The notes under the pieces were generated by a model. That model was given only the letters and a program-made list of their open reading frames with translations, had not been told where the DNA came from and did no database searches. A stretch of 64,000 nt of DNA from the NCBI RefSeq assembly GCF_004403185.1, contig NZ_SOHJ01000004.1, forward strand, positions 62,001 to 126,000. Direction: 5' to 3'. Positions 1 through 8,919 of the stretch are shown here, piece by piece. Position 1 is the stretch's first letter; each line of letters starts with the position of its first letter. The translations under genes were made by a program, and so were the position numbers. This stretch comes from Cryobacterium suzukii. GTDB taxonomy: Bacteria; Actinomycetota; Actinomycetes; Actinomycetales; Microbacteriaceae.

Positions 1-1174
1 AGGAGAGAGCGTTGATGGTGTCGAGCAAGCGGTCAATTTCGCGAGGGATGGGATAGTGGTGATTGCCCACGAAGAGTCCATCGACGTCGACTTTGTCTGC
101 GGCCGGGAGGCTGTCCGGAACAATCGCAGATAGCCGGGACATGACGGGATTCTTAGTGAAGTTTCCGGCTACGACCGGCCGTGATTCAATGCCTGCGCCT
201 GTCAATGCCTCAACGACCTCGGCCCGACGTCCGGCCAGAGGGCCCTCCAAGACGAGGGAAAAGCCAAACCAGCTGCTCTCCGAGGCGACCGATTGAAGGC
301 GCACGTCATCCCGACCGGCAAATCGCTCCTGGAAAAGTATCGCGTTGTCCTGCCGACCCGAAACCAGCATGGGAACTTTTTTGAGCTGTTCGCGCCCCAG
401 CGCGCCGGACATTTCAAGCGGGCGCACGTTGTAGCCGGGAAGAACGAACCGGAAGTGGTCGTCAAAGTCGACACCGGTCTTGGGGAAGATGAGGTTGTCC
501 TTCGGTAGGTCTCGCGTCCAGCCGTGGGCGCGGAGCGACACCATCGCCTGATACATATAAGAATCGTCGGTTAGGACGATTCCACCCTCCATCGTCGAAA
601 TGTGGTGTGAGAAGAACGAGCTGAACGTTCCCGCCAGACCAAAGGTGCCGGTGAATTTATCACCAATCTTTGAGCCCATGGATTCGCAATTGTCCTCGAG
701 CAAGACGAGCCCGTGGTCGTCGCAAATAGTTGACAATGCAAGCAAATCGGCGGGGTTACCCAGCAAGCTCACCGCGAAAACCGCTTTTGTCTTAGGCCCG
801 ATCGCGTCTAATACAAGCCGCGGATCCATGTTGAGCGTATTAACGTCAATGTCAACGAATCGGAGGGTCAGACCCAGCTGGTTGATCGGGTAATACGTGG
901 TAGCCCACGAGACTGCAGGGACGATCACCTCGTCACCCGGATTCAAGTCCACATCGGGATTGGCGACTGCGGCTGCAATCGCAATGAGATTTGCACTACT
1001 ACCCGAGTTCACCATCACGGCGTGTTCGGCGCCAAAGAACGAGGCGAATTCTTCCTCGAACTTTTTCACTTCTGGGCCCATCGTGAACCGGCCCCCGGAG
1101 ATGACTCGCTGGAGGGCAGCATATTCTGCCTCATCCCACGATGAAGTCGCCAGCGGAAAAGTTGTTTCGGTCAT
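1..1174 (-). CDS. PLP-dependent sugar 3-dehydratase, ColD/RfbH type (3' end outside window)
   Basis: DegT/DnrJ/EryC1/StrS-fold enzyme that probably removes the C3 hydroxyl of a nucleotide-linked 4-keto-6-deoxy sugar. It reads open from an ATG at 1174 to the window edge (391 codons visible), so the C-terminus is cut off. The N-terminal part has the family pattern: FTMGPEVKKFEEEFA, then VMVNSGSSANLIAIAA, then VLLEDNCESMGS. The position normally held by the PLP lysine reads SFFSHHISTMEGG, with His190-His191 in place of Lys. This substitution is known for ColD (GDP-4-keto-6-deoxymannose 3-dehydratase) and for E1/RfbH, and separates them from aminotransferases. RfbH is longer and carries a C-terminal Fe-S cluster, so ColD is the better match. 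The gene follows the reductase at 1221-2144 after 47 bp on the same strand. Substrate identity is inference. Confidence 0.8.
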   Translation of the reverse strand, partial: MTETTFPLATSSWDEAEYAALQRVISGGRFTMGPEVKKFEEEFASFFGAEHAVMVNSGSSANLIAIAAAVANPDVDLNPGDEVIVPAVSWATTYYPINQLGLTLRFVDIDVNTLNMDPRLVLDAIGPKTKAVFAVSLLGNPADLLALSTICDDHGLVLLEDNCESMGSKIGDKFTGTFGLAGTFSSFFSHHISTMEGGIVLTDDSYMYQAMVSLRAHGWTRDLPKDNLIFPKTGVDFDDHFRFVLPGYNVRPLEMSGALGREQLKKVPMLVSGRQDNAILFQERFAGRDDVRLQSVASESSWFGFSLVLEGPLAGRRAEVVEALTGAGIESRPVVAGNFTKNPVMSRLSAIVPDSLPAADKVDVDGLFVGNHHYPIPREIDRLLDTINALS

Positions 1175-1220
1175 TTCGTGCGGGTGTCTTTTCTCTTTTG
1201 AATCATGGAAGCGATGTTGA

Positions 1221-2144
1221 TCAGGATGATGTAGCGAGGAAACGTTGGTAGGCGATTCGCATGCCGTCGTGGAGTCGGGTGCTGGGCGCCCATCCGAATT
1301 CCTTTGCACGTTCAGAACTCATCAGTTTCTGGTGCATGCCGGATGGCTTGCTTGGGTCTGGGACCAGTTTGCCTTGGAAACCAACGACGTCCATGGCCGC
1401 CTGGTAGTACTCGAGGACGGTGTGGTCACTGCCAAAACCGACGTTCAACATGTCAGGCCAAGCTTCCATACCATCGAGATTCGCAACGACCCAGTCCGCG
1501 AGGTCGCCAACAAAGGTAAATTCCCGTCGAGCGGTGCCGTCCCCCCAGACGTCAATCGTTGATTGTCCGGAGAGCTTGGCAGCGTGCACTTTTGCAATCG
1601 CAGCGGCGACCAGGTGTCCCTGCCCCAGCGAGTAATCGTCGTCGGGGCCATAGAGGTTTGACGGGATGATGACCCGGTAGCTCAAGCCGAGTTGCGTCGA
1701 AACATACTCGCAAAATTTCGCGCCAGCGATCTTCGACAGAGCGTACCCCTCATTCGTCGGCTCTAACGGTGCTGCGAGCACATCCGATTCCACGAGAGGC
1801 TGACGATAGTCGCGCGGATACATGCATGAGCTTCCGAAGTAGAGCAACCGGGGCACGCCGACGTCGACAGCAGACTTCAGCACGCTCGTGTCGATGAGGA
1901 GATTGTCCATGAGGAATGCCGTGGGATTGGCGATATTGGCCGCGATTCCGCCAACGTGCGCGGCGGCGTGCAGAATGACGTCGGGCTGAACTTTGTCAAT
2001 CAGCGCGTGTGTCGCCCGTGAATCAGTGAGATCTGCCGTCGACCTCGTGGCAACCACAAGCTCATCATCGCGTCCTTGCAGACGCCATGCCGACTGAATA
2101 CTTCGAGCCAGCATTCCATTGCCGCCTGTGAGGAGTGCACGCAT
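1221..2144 (-). CDS. NAD(P)-dependent sugar epimerase/reductase, GDP-L-fucose synthase / ColC family
   Basis: Short-chain (extended SDR) nucleotide-sugar epimerase-reductase of 307 aa. The Rossmann motif GGNGMLA opens the protein. Hallmarks of the GDP-fucose synthase subfamily follow: AAAHVGGIAANIANPTAF near residue 62, SSCMYP near 105, and the catalytic YALSK near 133. Known members convert GDP-4-keto-6-deoxy-mannose to GDP-L-fucose, or, after C3 deoxygenation by ColD, to GDP-L-colitose (ColC). The His-type dehydratase directly downstream on the same strand favours the second role, which is inference. No GDP-mannose 4,6-dehydratase (gmd) is visible; it may lie outside the window. The gene is divergent from rfbB across 193 bp. 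Confidence 0.8.
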   Translation of the reverse strand: MRALLTGGNGMLARSIQSAWRLQGRDDELVVATRSTADLTDSRATHALIDKVQPDVILHAAAHVGGIAANIANPTAFLMDNLLIDTSVLKSAVDVGVPRLLYFGSSCMYPRDYRQPLVESDVLAAPLEPTNEGYALSKIAGAKFCEYVSTQLGLSYRVIIPSNLYGPDDDYSLGQGHLVAAAIAKVHAAKLSGQSTIDVWGDGTARREFTFVGDLADWVVANLDGMEAWPDMLNVGFGSDHTVLEYYQAAMDVVGFQGKLVPDPSKPSGMHQKLMSSERAKEFGWAPSTRLHDGMRIAYQRFLATSS

Positions 2145-2337
2145 CTGTAAGTCTCATTCCTGTCGAAACCGTCTGGCAACTCGACTCAACCAACTGATCT
2201 TATCCTTCGACCCGAACGAGCGCAGAACTCCTGAATCGAGCTCGCAGCACAGAGGCGAGTCGCTGACCATGATCTCTTCCCCATAGCCCGATAGAGTGGC
2301 TTGGCCAGCTCACGATTACAGACAGGCATAAATAAGT

Positions 2338-3324
2338 ATGAAGATCCTCGTCACCGGCGGCGCCGGTTTTATCGGCTCCAACTTTGTGCGACGCACGATT
2401 GAAGACAAGTACCCGGGCCTCGAAGGCGCCGAAGTTGTCGTGCTCGACGCACTGACCTACTCGGGCAACCTCGAAAACCTCGCCCCGATCGCCGATTCAC
2501 CGCGCTACTCCTTTGTGCACGGCGACATTCGCGACGGCAAACTACTCGACACGCTGCTTCCCGGGCTCGACGCGGTCGTGCACTTCGCCGCCGAGTCGCA
2601 CGTTGACCGCTCGGTAATGGACTCGACGATCTTCGTTGAGACCAACGTGCTGGGCACCCAGCAGCTGCTCGACGCGGCGCTTCGCCACAAGCTCGCTCGG
2701 TTCGTGCACGTCTCCACCGACGAGGTCTACGGCTCCATCGCCGAAGGCTCTTGGAACGAGGAGCGGGCGCTCGAACCGAACTCCCCCTACAGCGCGTCGA
2801 AGGCCGGCAGCGACCTGCTCGCCCGCAGCTATCACCGCACCCACGGCCTCAACGTGTCGATCACGCGCTGTTCGAACAACTACGGCCCGTATCACTTCCC
2901 CGAAAAGGTCATTCCCCTCTTCGTCAGCAACCTGATCGACGACCTGCACGTTCCCCTCTACGGCGAGGGCAACAACATTCGCGACTGGCTGCACGTGGAC
3001 GACCACACCCGCGCTATTGCCATGGTGCTCGTCGGCGGGCGCGCTGGCGAGATCTACAACATTGGCGGCGGCACCGAGCTCACCAATAAGGAGCTCACCC
3101 AGCTGCTGCTCGACTCGACCGGCAAGGACTGGTCATACGTCGACCGCGTCGCCGACCGTCTCGGCCACGATCTGCGCTACTCGGTCGACATTTCCAAGAT
3201 TCAAGCCGAACTGGGGTATGCCCCCGAGGTCCCGTTCGAGCAGGGCCTCGCCGATGTCGTGCAGTGGTACCGTGACAACCGCCAGTGGTGGGAACCGCTC
3301 AAGGCTCGTGCGGCGCTGAACTAA
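2338..3324 (+). CDS. rfbB: dTDP-glucose 4,6-dehydratase
   Basis: Second step of dTDP-L-rhamnose synthesis in the cytoplasm: dTDP-glucose to dTDP-4-keto-6-deoxyglucose. The 328-aa length is normal. It shows the NAD-binding GGAGFIGSNFVR at residues 7-18, HFAAESHVDRS near 82, the STDEVYG motif near 126 and catalytic YSASKAGSD near 151, all typical of RmlB. The ATG at 2338 starts the conserved MKILVTGG. No clear Shine-Dalgarno precedes it; a CATAAA box at 2327-2332 could serve a leaderless or very short-leader transcript. It is the first gene of the rfbB-rfbD-glycosyltransferase-GtrA operon. The partner genes rfbA and rfbC are not in the window. Confidence 0.95.
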   Translation: MKILVTGGAGFIGSNFVRRTIEDKYPGLEGAEVVVLDALTYSGNLENLAPIADSPRYSFVHGDIRDGKLLDTLLPGLDAVVHFAAESHVDRSVMDSTIFVETNVLGTQQLLDAALRHKLARFVHVSTDEVYGSIAEGSWNEERALEPNSPYSASKAGSDLLARSYHRTHGLNVSITRCSNNYGPYHFPEKVIPLFVSNLIDDLHVPLYGEGNNIRDWLHVDDHTRAIAMVLVGGRAGEIYNIGGGTELTNKELTQLLLDSTGKDWSYVDRVADRLGHDLRYSVDISKIQAELGYAPEVPFEQGLADVVQWYRDNRQWWEPLKARAALN

Positions 3325-3325
3325 C

Positions 3326-4180
3326 ATGACCCGCTACCTGATCACCGGGGCCACCGGCATGCTGGGGCTCGACCTACAGACGGCTCTAGCCGGCCGCGAC
3401 GTGACGGCCCTCGGCCGGAACGACCTCGACGTAACCGACCTCGACGCGGTCAAGGCCGCCGTAGCCGGGCACGACGTCATCATCAACTGTGCCGCCTACA
3501 CCAAGGTCGACGACGCCGAAACGAACGAAGACGAGGCCTACCAGGTGAACGCGGTGGGGTCGCGGAACCTGGCGGTGGCGGCATCCGCTATGCACGCGAA
3601 GCTCGTGCAGATCTCGACGGACTACGTCTTTGATGGCAGCGCGACCACTCCCTACGCCGAGAACACGCCGCACAGCCCAATCTCGGCTTATGGCCGCACG
3701 AAGGCTGCCGGAGAGGACTTTGTGGTCGCCGAGAACGGCGCGCGGAGCTACATCGTGCGCACTGCCTGGCTGTATGGCAAAAACGGTCCGAACTTCGCCA
3801 AGACCATGCTTAAAGCCGCTGGCACGCGTGACACGTTGAACGTCGTCAACGACCAGGTTGGGCAGCCTACGTGGACGGTTGACCTGGCTGCGCAGATCGT
3901 GCTGCTGCTGGACTCCGATGCGCCGGTCGGCATTTACCACGGCACGAACGCCGGGGTGGCTTCGAAGTTCGACCAGGCTCGTGACGTGTTCTCCCTGGCC
4001 GGGTTCGACCCGGAACGCGTGCTGCCGACCGATAGCTCGGCCTTCGTGCTGCCGGCGCCCAGGCCCGCGTACTCCGTGCTCGGCCACGCTAATTGGGCGG
4101 CCGCCGGGCTTGAGCCGATGCGAGGCTGGCAGGACGCCCAGGCTGCCGCCTTTGCTGCGGGGGTCTTCGAAACAGCATGA
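3326..4180 (+). CDS. rfbD: dTDP-4-dehydrorhamnose reductase
   Basis: Last step of dTDP-L-rhamnose synthesis, reduction of dTDP-4-keto-L-rhamnose. At 284 aa it has the usual RmlD length. The N-terminal ITGATGMLG is the cofactor site; NCAAYTKVDDAE is the RmlD signature near residue 55, ISTDYVFDG follows near 94, and the catalytic Tyr-Lys lies in SAYGRTKAAGE near 123. It starts one base after the rfbB stop and its own stop overlaps the glycosyltransferase start (ATGA), so translation is probably coupled. Rhamnose is a cell-wall glycopolymer sugar in many actinobacteria, which fits the following glycosyltransferase and GtrA genes. Confidence 0.93.
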   Translation: MTRYLITGATGMLGLDLQTALAGRDVTALGRNDLDVTDLDAVKAAVAGHDVIINCAAYTKVDDAETNEDEAYQVNAVGSRNLAVAASAMHAKLVQISTDYVFDGSATTPYAENTPHSPISAYGRTKAAGEDFVVAENGARSYIVRTAWLYGKNGPNFAKTMLKAAGTRDTLNVVNDQVGQPTWTVDLAAQIVLLLDSDAPVGIYHGTNAGVASKFDQARDVFSLAGFDPERVLPTDSSAFVLPAPRPAYSVLGHANWAAAGLEPMRGWQDAQAAAFAAGVFETA

Positions 4181-5316
4181 TCACTCTGCGGGTAGTTGTC
4201 GACCAGATGGTCGCCCCGGTTCCGGGCGGTGTCGGTCGTTACACCGACGAACTCACCCGCGCGTTGATTACTAACGCTCCGGCCGGGTGTGAGGTCGAGG
4301 GTATCGTCTCGTCGTCGACTCCGGCACAGTATGAACTGATTGAGGCGGCGCTGCCGGGCCTGGCGAACCTGCACAAGACCTCGCTGGCCCGCCGCGAACT
4401 CGCTGCGGCCTGGGCCCTCGGCGTGACGGCGTCGTCGGGCACCGGTCTGATTCACGCGCCCGGACTGCTCGCTCCGCTGCGTCGCCACGACCGGGCGGAG
4501 GACGGCACCCAGATTGCCGTGACCTTGCATGATGTGCTCGCGTGGACGCATCCGTCGTCACTGACCCCGGCCACCGTGGCCTGGACCAAGGGAATGCTCA
4601 AGCGCGCCCGCAAGCACGCCGACGCGATCGTCGTGCCGAGCCACGCCGTCGCGCGGCAGCTGACCGACATCATGGATCTGGACGACCGGGTGCGGGTGAT
4701 CGGCGGCGCTGTGGGGCGCGGGCTCGTACTGCCGGCCATTCCCCTGGTTGAGGAGCGCCTGCAAGCCCTGGGGCTCCCCTCGCAGTACATTTTGACCTCC
4801 GGGTCGCTCGACCCGCGCAAGGCCGTCACTGCGCTGATCACGGCGCTCGGGCTGCCCGGCGCACCGGACCTGCCACTGATCGTGCTCGGCCCGGACACCT
4901 GGGGAGAACTCGACCTGGCCTCGGTCGCCGATGAAGCCGGGCTGGCGCCCGGGCGGGTGCGCGCGATGTCGGGGCTGAGCGACTCCGACCTGGCCGTGGT
5001 GATTGCCCGGGCGAGCGTGTTCGTCTACCCGAGCCTCGAAGAAGGCTTCGCGTTGCCGATCATCGAGGCGTTCCACCTCGGCACGCCGGTCGTACACTCC
5101 GACGCCCCCGCCCTGCTGGAAGCAGCCGGTGACGCTGGCGTCGCGGTGGAGCGGTCGTCAAAGGGGTACCCCGAACGACTTCAGGACGCCGTCAACCGGG
5201 TGCTCGGCGACAGCGCGCTGCGCAACCGCATGACCATCTTCGGCGGCGACCGGTCGCGAGCCTTCAGCTGGCGGGACTCCGCCGAGCGGGTCTGGCAGCT
5301 GCACGCGGACCTGTAG
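4177..5316 (+). CDS. Glycosyltransferase family 1/4 (GT-B), probable rhamnosyl- or mannosyltransferase
   Basis: A 379-aa GT-B glycosyltransferase. The N-terminal acceptor half contains the glycine-rich VPGGVGRYTDEL near residue 14; the C-terminal nucleotide-sugar half has a TSGSLDPRKA strand near 208 and the GT4 signature EEGFALPIIEAF near 288 with its two spaced glutamates. No signal peptide or membrane segment is seen, so it acts at the inner face of the membrane. The start overlaps rfbD by four bases. Position after rfbB-rfbD suggests that it transfers rhamnose made by that pathway onto a lipid-linked glycan; the exact donor and acceptor cannot be read from sequence. Confidence 0.85.
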   Translation: MITLRVVVDQMVAPVPGGVGRYTDELTRALITNAPAGCEVEGIVSSSTPAQYELIEAALPGLANLHKTSLARRELAAAWALGVTASSGTGLIHAPGLLAPLRRHDRAEDGTQIAVTLHDVLAWTHPSSLTPATVAWTKGMLKRARKHADAIVVPSHAVARQLTDIMDLDDRVRVIGGAVGRGLVLPAIPLVEERLQALGLPSQYILTSGSLDPRKAVTALITALGLPGAPDLPLIVLGPDTWGELDLASVADEAGLAPGRVRAMSGLSDSDLAVVIARASVFVYPSLEEGFALPIIEAFHLGTPVVHSDAPALLEAAGDAGVAVERSSKGYPERLQDAVNRVLGDSALRNRMTIFGGDRSRAFSWRDSAERVWQLHADL

Positions 5317-5322
5317 CCCTTG

Positions 5323-5730
5323 ATGCTGAGGCTTCTGCAAGACCAGCGGGTTCGCTTTCTCGCGGTCGGCGCCACGAACACGCTCGTCGGGTATCTGGTC
5401 TTCTCAGCCTTCACCCTCTGGGTTTTCGCGGATGTCTACCTCGGCTACCTGATCAGCCTCGCCCTCTCGTACGTGGTCGGCATAACTCTGGCTTTCGTGC
5501 TCTACCGGCGGTTTGTATTCGTGGTGCGCGGTCACGTGCTGCGGGACTTCGCCCGGTTCGTGAGCGTCTACCTGGTCGCGATTGCAATCAACGCGGCCGC
5601 GCTGCCGCTGCTGGTGGAAGTCGCGCGGGTGCCGCCGCTGCTCGCCCAGTTGATCATTCTCGTGGTCACGACGCTGCTGAGCTTCTTCGGGCACAAGAAG
5701 TTCTCGTTTCGCCGCAGTGGCGCCGAGTAA
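5323..5730 (+). CDS. GtrA family membrane protein
   Basis: Small integral membrane protein (135 aa) of the GtrA family, which helps move polyprenyl-linked sugars or supports cell-surface glycosylation. Four hydrophobic stretches are visible; FLAVGATNTLVGYLVF is the family N-terminal signature and GHKKFSFR near the end is the typical C-terminal motif. ATG at 5323 is preceded by an in-frame TTG at 5320; the ATG is preferred. It is the last gene of the operon and converges on the LCP gene 15 bp away. A second GtrA paralogue lies at 8920-9450. Confidence 0.85.
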   Translation: MLRLLQDQRVRFLAVGATNTLVGYLVFSAFTLWVFADVYLGYLISLALSYVVGITLAFVLYRRFVFVVRGHVLRDFARFVSVYLVAIAINAAALPLLVEVARVPPLLAQLIILVVTTLLSFFGHKKFSFRRSGAE

Positions 5731-5745
5731 CGGGCGAGTGCCGAG

Positions 5746-7107
5746 TTACGGGGTCGGGGTGGGCGCCGGCTCCAGAGCTGCGGCGATCATGGCCTGGATG
5801 GCGGAGTAGTCGGGGTCTTCGGGGTCGACGCCGTTCTCGGGGATAAGCGGCACCGAGATAACCGGCAGTTCCTTGGTCTTCGACGCGAGGTTCACGAAGT
5901 AGCCGAGCATGCCCTGGGGAACGTCGGTCTTCACGACGCGGGAGCTGGCCGCGGCCACACCCTGAAACTTGGTGAGCACGTTCGCCGGGCTGGCCTGCGC
6001 GAGCAGGGCCTCCTGCATCTGGGTCTGGCGTTGCATGCGGTCGTAATCGCTGGTGCCATGCCGTGAGCGGGCAAACCAGAGGGCGTGGTAGCCGTCCATG
6101 TGCTGCATGCCCGGCTCGAACCAGAACAACACCTTGTTGAAGTACTCGTCGGTGTGCACCGGAACGCGGTTCTGCACGTCGATGTCGACACCACCGAGAG
6201 CATCAATAAGTTCGGAGAAGCCCTGCATATCGATGAGTACGAAGTACTGAATGGTGAGTCCGGTGATGCCTTGGGCCGCCTCGAGCGTGGCCTGAACACC
6301 GGGGGAACTGCCCTCGGCCACCGCGTTCGGGTAGTACTCGGGGCGTTTCAGCTCGGCCTCGGTGAAGATGGCGTTGAGCATGCAGCCACCCGACACGTCG
6401 CATCCGTCGATGGAACCGTAGCCCTCTGGGTAGAGCGCTCCGAGCGAAGACCCAGCCGAGAACGGCACGTCCTCGAGGTTGCGCGGCATGCTAATGGTGG
6501 TGGCCTGGCCGGTCGTGGCGTCGATGCTGACCACCGACATACTGTCGGGGCGCAGGCCGTCGCGGTCGGCGCCGGCGTCACCGCCGAGCAGCAGGATGTT
6601 GTAGCGGCCATCGACCGGCGGTTCGCTCGGGCCGGCCACGAACACGGAGGAGAGGAATCCGCTCGCCGAGGTGGCGAAGAAGGCGCCGTAGCCGGCGGTT
6701 CCGCAGACGACGACCATGAGCGCCGCGGAGAACGCTGCGATGATCGGGCGGGCGCCGGGCGCGGCGCGGCGCAGGTTGATCAGGCCGAGGGTGTTGACGG
6801 TGAGCACGAGCCAGGTAAGCGCGTAGAAGGCGAGCACAGCGGCGGCTGCCCACAGGCCGATCGTGTTGGTGAACACGGTGAGCACGGCCTCGGGCCAAAA
6901 CAGGTAGATCACGCCGACAATGATCGCAGCGGTGACCAGGGTGAGGGAGGCGCGGAGGCCGAATCGGCCGAGGCGGCGGTTGCCGGCCAGCACCTGCGCC
7001 GAACCGGGCAGAACGAAATTGAGTACGACAAGCCACCACGCACGCGTCGTCATAATGCGTGCGGAGCCGGAATTCGGGTGCCGGATCGGGTCTGTCACAC
7101 TGCTCAT
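5746..7107 (-). CDS. LytR-CpsA-Psr (LCP) family glycopolymer transferase
   Basis: LCP enzymes move lipid-linked cell-wall glycopolymers (arabinogalactan, teichoic acid-like polymers) onto peptidoglycan outside the membrane. The 453-aa protein has about four N-terminal membrane helices (residues 25-160) and then an extracellular LCP domain. Conserved features seen are [19 protein letters not shown] with the acidic and arginine residues that bind pyrophosphate, DSMSVVSID, and [18 protein letters not shown] with the two key arginines. The extra membrane segments are more than in classic one-helix LCP proteins. The start overlaps the purE stop (ATGA). Nearness to rhamnose and GtrA genes agrees with a wall-glycan role, and Mycobacterium carries a comparable LCP gene near rmlD. 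Confidence 0.9.
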   Translation of the reverse strand: MSSVTDPIRHPNSGSARIMTTRAWWLVVLNFVLPGSAQVLAGNRRLGRFGLRASLTLVTAAIIVGVIYLFWPEAVLTVFTNTIGLWAAAAVLAFYALTWLVLTVNTLGLINLRRAAPGARPIIAAFSAALMVVVCGTAGYGAFFATSASGFLSSVFVAGPSEPPVDGRYNILLLGGDAGADRDGLRPDSMSVVSIDATTGQATTISMPRNLEDVPFSAGSSLGALYPEGYGSIDGCDVSGGCMLNAIFTEAELKRPEYYPNAVAEGSSPGVQATLEAAQGITGLTIQYFVLIDMQGFSELIDALGGVDIDVQNRVPVHTDEYFNKVLFWFEPGMQHMDGYHALWFARSRHGTSDYDRMQRQTQMQEALLAQASPANVLTKFQGVAAASSRVVKTDVPQGMLGYFVNLASKTKELPVISVPLIPENGVDPEDPDYSAIQAMIAAALEPAPTPTP

Positions 7108-7658
7108 AATCGCGTCTGGAGGTCCCGGTTCTTCTGCTCGACCAAATCTGCGAGCTGCACCGAATAGTCTTCGAGTTTGTGGCGCAGCGCGTCATCGCTC
7201 GTGGCGAGAATCTTGATCGCAATCAGCGCGGCGTTCTTCGCCCCGCCGATCGAGACCGTCGCGACGGGCACGCCAGCTGGCATCTGCACGATCGACAGCA
7301 ACGAGTCGAGGCCGTCGAGCAGCCCGAGCGGAACGGGCACCCCCACCACCGGCAGAGTGGTCATGGCGGCGAGCATGCCGGGCAGGTGCGCGGCTCCCCC
7401 GGCTCCGGCGATGATTACCTTGAGGCCGCGGGCCTGCGCGCTGCGCCCATAGTCGAGCATTTTCTCTGGGGTGCGGTGCGCCGAAACCACCTGCACCTCG
7501 TGCGCCACCCCGAAGTCAGTGAGAGTCTGTGCTGCGGCGCTCATAACGGTGAAGTCGGAGTCGCTGCCCATGACCAAGCCGACGAGCGGCGCGCTAAAGC
7601 TCGCGGGCTCGTTAAATGTCTCGGTGTTGTCTGGCACGCAAATGATCCTATTGCTCAC
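7104..7658 (-). CDS. purE: N5-carboxyaminoimidazole ribonucleotide mutase
   Basis: Class I PurE, which moves the carboxyl group of N5-CAIR to give CAIR in purine synthesis. Diagnostic motifs: [10 protein letters not shown] near residue 27, [13 protein letters not shown] near 60 with the catalytic His, [16 protein letters not shown] near 86, and [26 protein letters not shown]. The 184-aa protein has about 25 extra residues before the usual start; an internal start is possible, but the GTG at 7658 overlaps the purK stop and fits coupled translation. purK-purE order is conserved in actinobacteria. Confidence 0.95.
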   Translation of the reverse strand: MSNRIICVPDNTETFNEPASFSAPLVGLVMGSDSDFTVMSAAAQTLTDFGVAHEVQVVSAHRTPEKMLDYGRSAQARGLKVIIAGAGGAAHLPGMLAAMTTLPVVGVPVPLGLLDGLDSLLSIVQMPAGVPVATVSIGGAKNAALIAIKILATSDDALRHKLEDYSVQLADLVEQKNRDLQTRL

Positions 7659-8791
7659 TGCTGAAAGAATTGTGCAGTGGCACGCGCTTGGTAGGCAACT
7701 TCGTCGAGATCGTCGCCGCCCGCCGTGACATGGCCCACCTTGCGGCCGGGCCGTGATGCCTTGCCATAGTTGTGCACCTTCACGAGCGGATGCTGCGCCA
7801 GGCCCGCCGCGTAACGGTCACTCAGCGAGCCTGAGGCTGGCCCGCCGAAGATGTTCACCATGACCGTCCACGGGTCCCTGGCACCGGTCGCACCGAGCGG
7901 CAGGTCAAGCACCGCCCGCAGGTGTTGCTCGAACTGGCTCGTGGTCGCGCCGTCAATCGACCAGTGACCGCTGTTGTGCGGGCGCATCGCCAATTCATTG
8001 ATGAGGAGGCGCTCATCCGTTGTTTGAAACAGCTCTACGGCGAGCACCCCGGTGACGCCGATGCCCTCGGCCACGGCCACCGCGATGTCGGTAGCCACGT
8101 CGGCGATCCGGCCCACGGACTGGGGGGCCGGCGCGATGACCTCGGCGCAGACGCCGTCGCGTTGCACGGTCTCCACGACCGGCCAAACCGCGATCTCCCC
8201 GCTCGGGCGGCGGGCAACCACCTGGGCCAGCTCACGGCTGAAGTGCACGAGCTCTTCGACCAGAAGCGCGCCGCCGTTGCCGTCTTCGGCGAGGGCCTGA
8301 AACCAGTCGTCAACGTCATGTTCGTGGCTGACCACGCGCACACCCTTGCCGTCGTAGCCGCCGCGGGCGGTCTTGACGACGGCGCGGCCGCCGTGATTGC
8401 TGAGAAATTCGGCGAGCCCGGCGACGTCAACGATGCGCGCCCAATCCGGCACCGGCAGCCCCAGCTCGGCGAGCTTTTCGCGCATCAGTAGCTTGTCTTG
8501 CGCGTAGAGCAGGGCGTCGGGGCCGGGGCGCACCGTGACTCCCTCGCGCACGAGTTCGCGCAGAATCTCCTGCGGCACGTGTTCGTGGTCGAAGGTGATC
8601 ACATCGACGGTCTTCGCGAACGCGAGAACCGTGGCCAGGTCGCGATAGTCACCGACACTCACGGCAGCGAGGTCGGCGGACATACCATCGGCTTCGGCGA
8701 GAACCTTCAGCTCAATGCCGAGGTTCACGGCCGCGGGAATCATCATGCGGGCGAGCTGGCCCGCTCCAATCACACCGACGGTCAAAGCCAT
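7655..8791 (-). CDS. purK: N5-carboxyaminoimidazole ribonucleotide synthase
   Basis: ATP-grasp enzyme that carboxylates AIR to N5-CAIR using ATP and bicarbonate, feeding PurE encoded next. Seen in the 378 aa: [13 protein letters not shown] at the N-terminus (PurK signature), [18 protein letters not shown] near residue 136 (ATP-grasp loop), [17 protein letters not shown] near 182, and [18 protein letters not shown] near 268 (metal and substrate site). Length is normal. It is the first gene of the purK-purE-LCP string and diverges from the GtrA gene at 8920. Confidence 0.95.
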   Translation of the reverse strand: MALTVGVIGAGQLARMMIPAAVNLGIELKVLAEADGMSADLAAVSVGDYRDLATVLAFAKTVDVITFDHEHVPQEILRELVREGVTVRPGPDALLYAQDKLLMREKLAELGLPVPDWARIVDVAGLAEFLSNHGGRAVVKTARGGYDGKGVRVVSHEHDVDDWFQALAEDGNGGALLVEELVHFSRELAQVVARRPSGEIAVWPVVETVQRDGVCAEVIAPAPQSVGRIADVATDIAVAVAEGIGVTGVLAVELFQTTDERLLINELAMRPHNSGHWSIDGATTSQFEQHLRAVLDLPLGATGARDPWTVMVNIFGGPASGSLSDRYAAGLAQHPLVKVHNYGKASRPGRKVGHVTAGGDDLDEVAYQARATAQFFQQ

Positions 8792-8919
8792 CTGTTCACC
8801 ATTTTCTCTGCAAGCGTTCAGCTAAACGCACGTCAAACTCGGCCCGTAAATTTCAGTTCGCCGTAGACTTCGAGACTTGAGTGCTTTCTAGCCCACTTTA
8901 CCGAACGTCGGACGGACGC

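Noticed and set aside
1..1174. Calling the first gene an ordinary sugar aminotransferase
   Set aside because: The PLP lysine position carries His in the translated minus-strand frame, which points to a dehydratase.
3386..4087. Long open frame antisense to rfbD
   Set aside because: Typical of high-GC DNA with strong third-position bias; composition (His, Arg, Val rich) and lack of motifs show a shadow frame.
6085..7167. 360-codon open frame opposite the LCP gene
   Set aside because: No motif or ribosome site; the opposite strand has a clear LCP protein.
7104..8791. Purine riboswitch upstream of purK-purE
   Set aside because: The 128-bp upstream region shows no purine-aptamer core and genes overlap within the operon.
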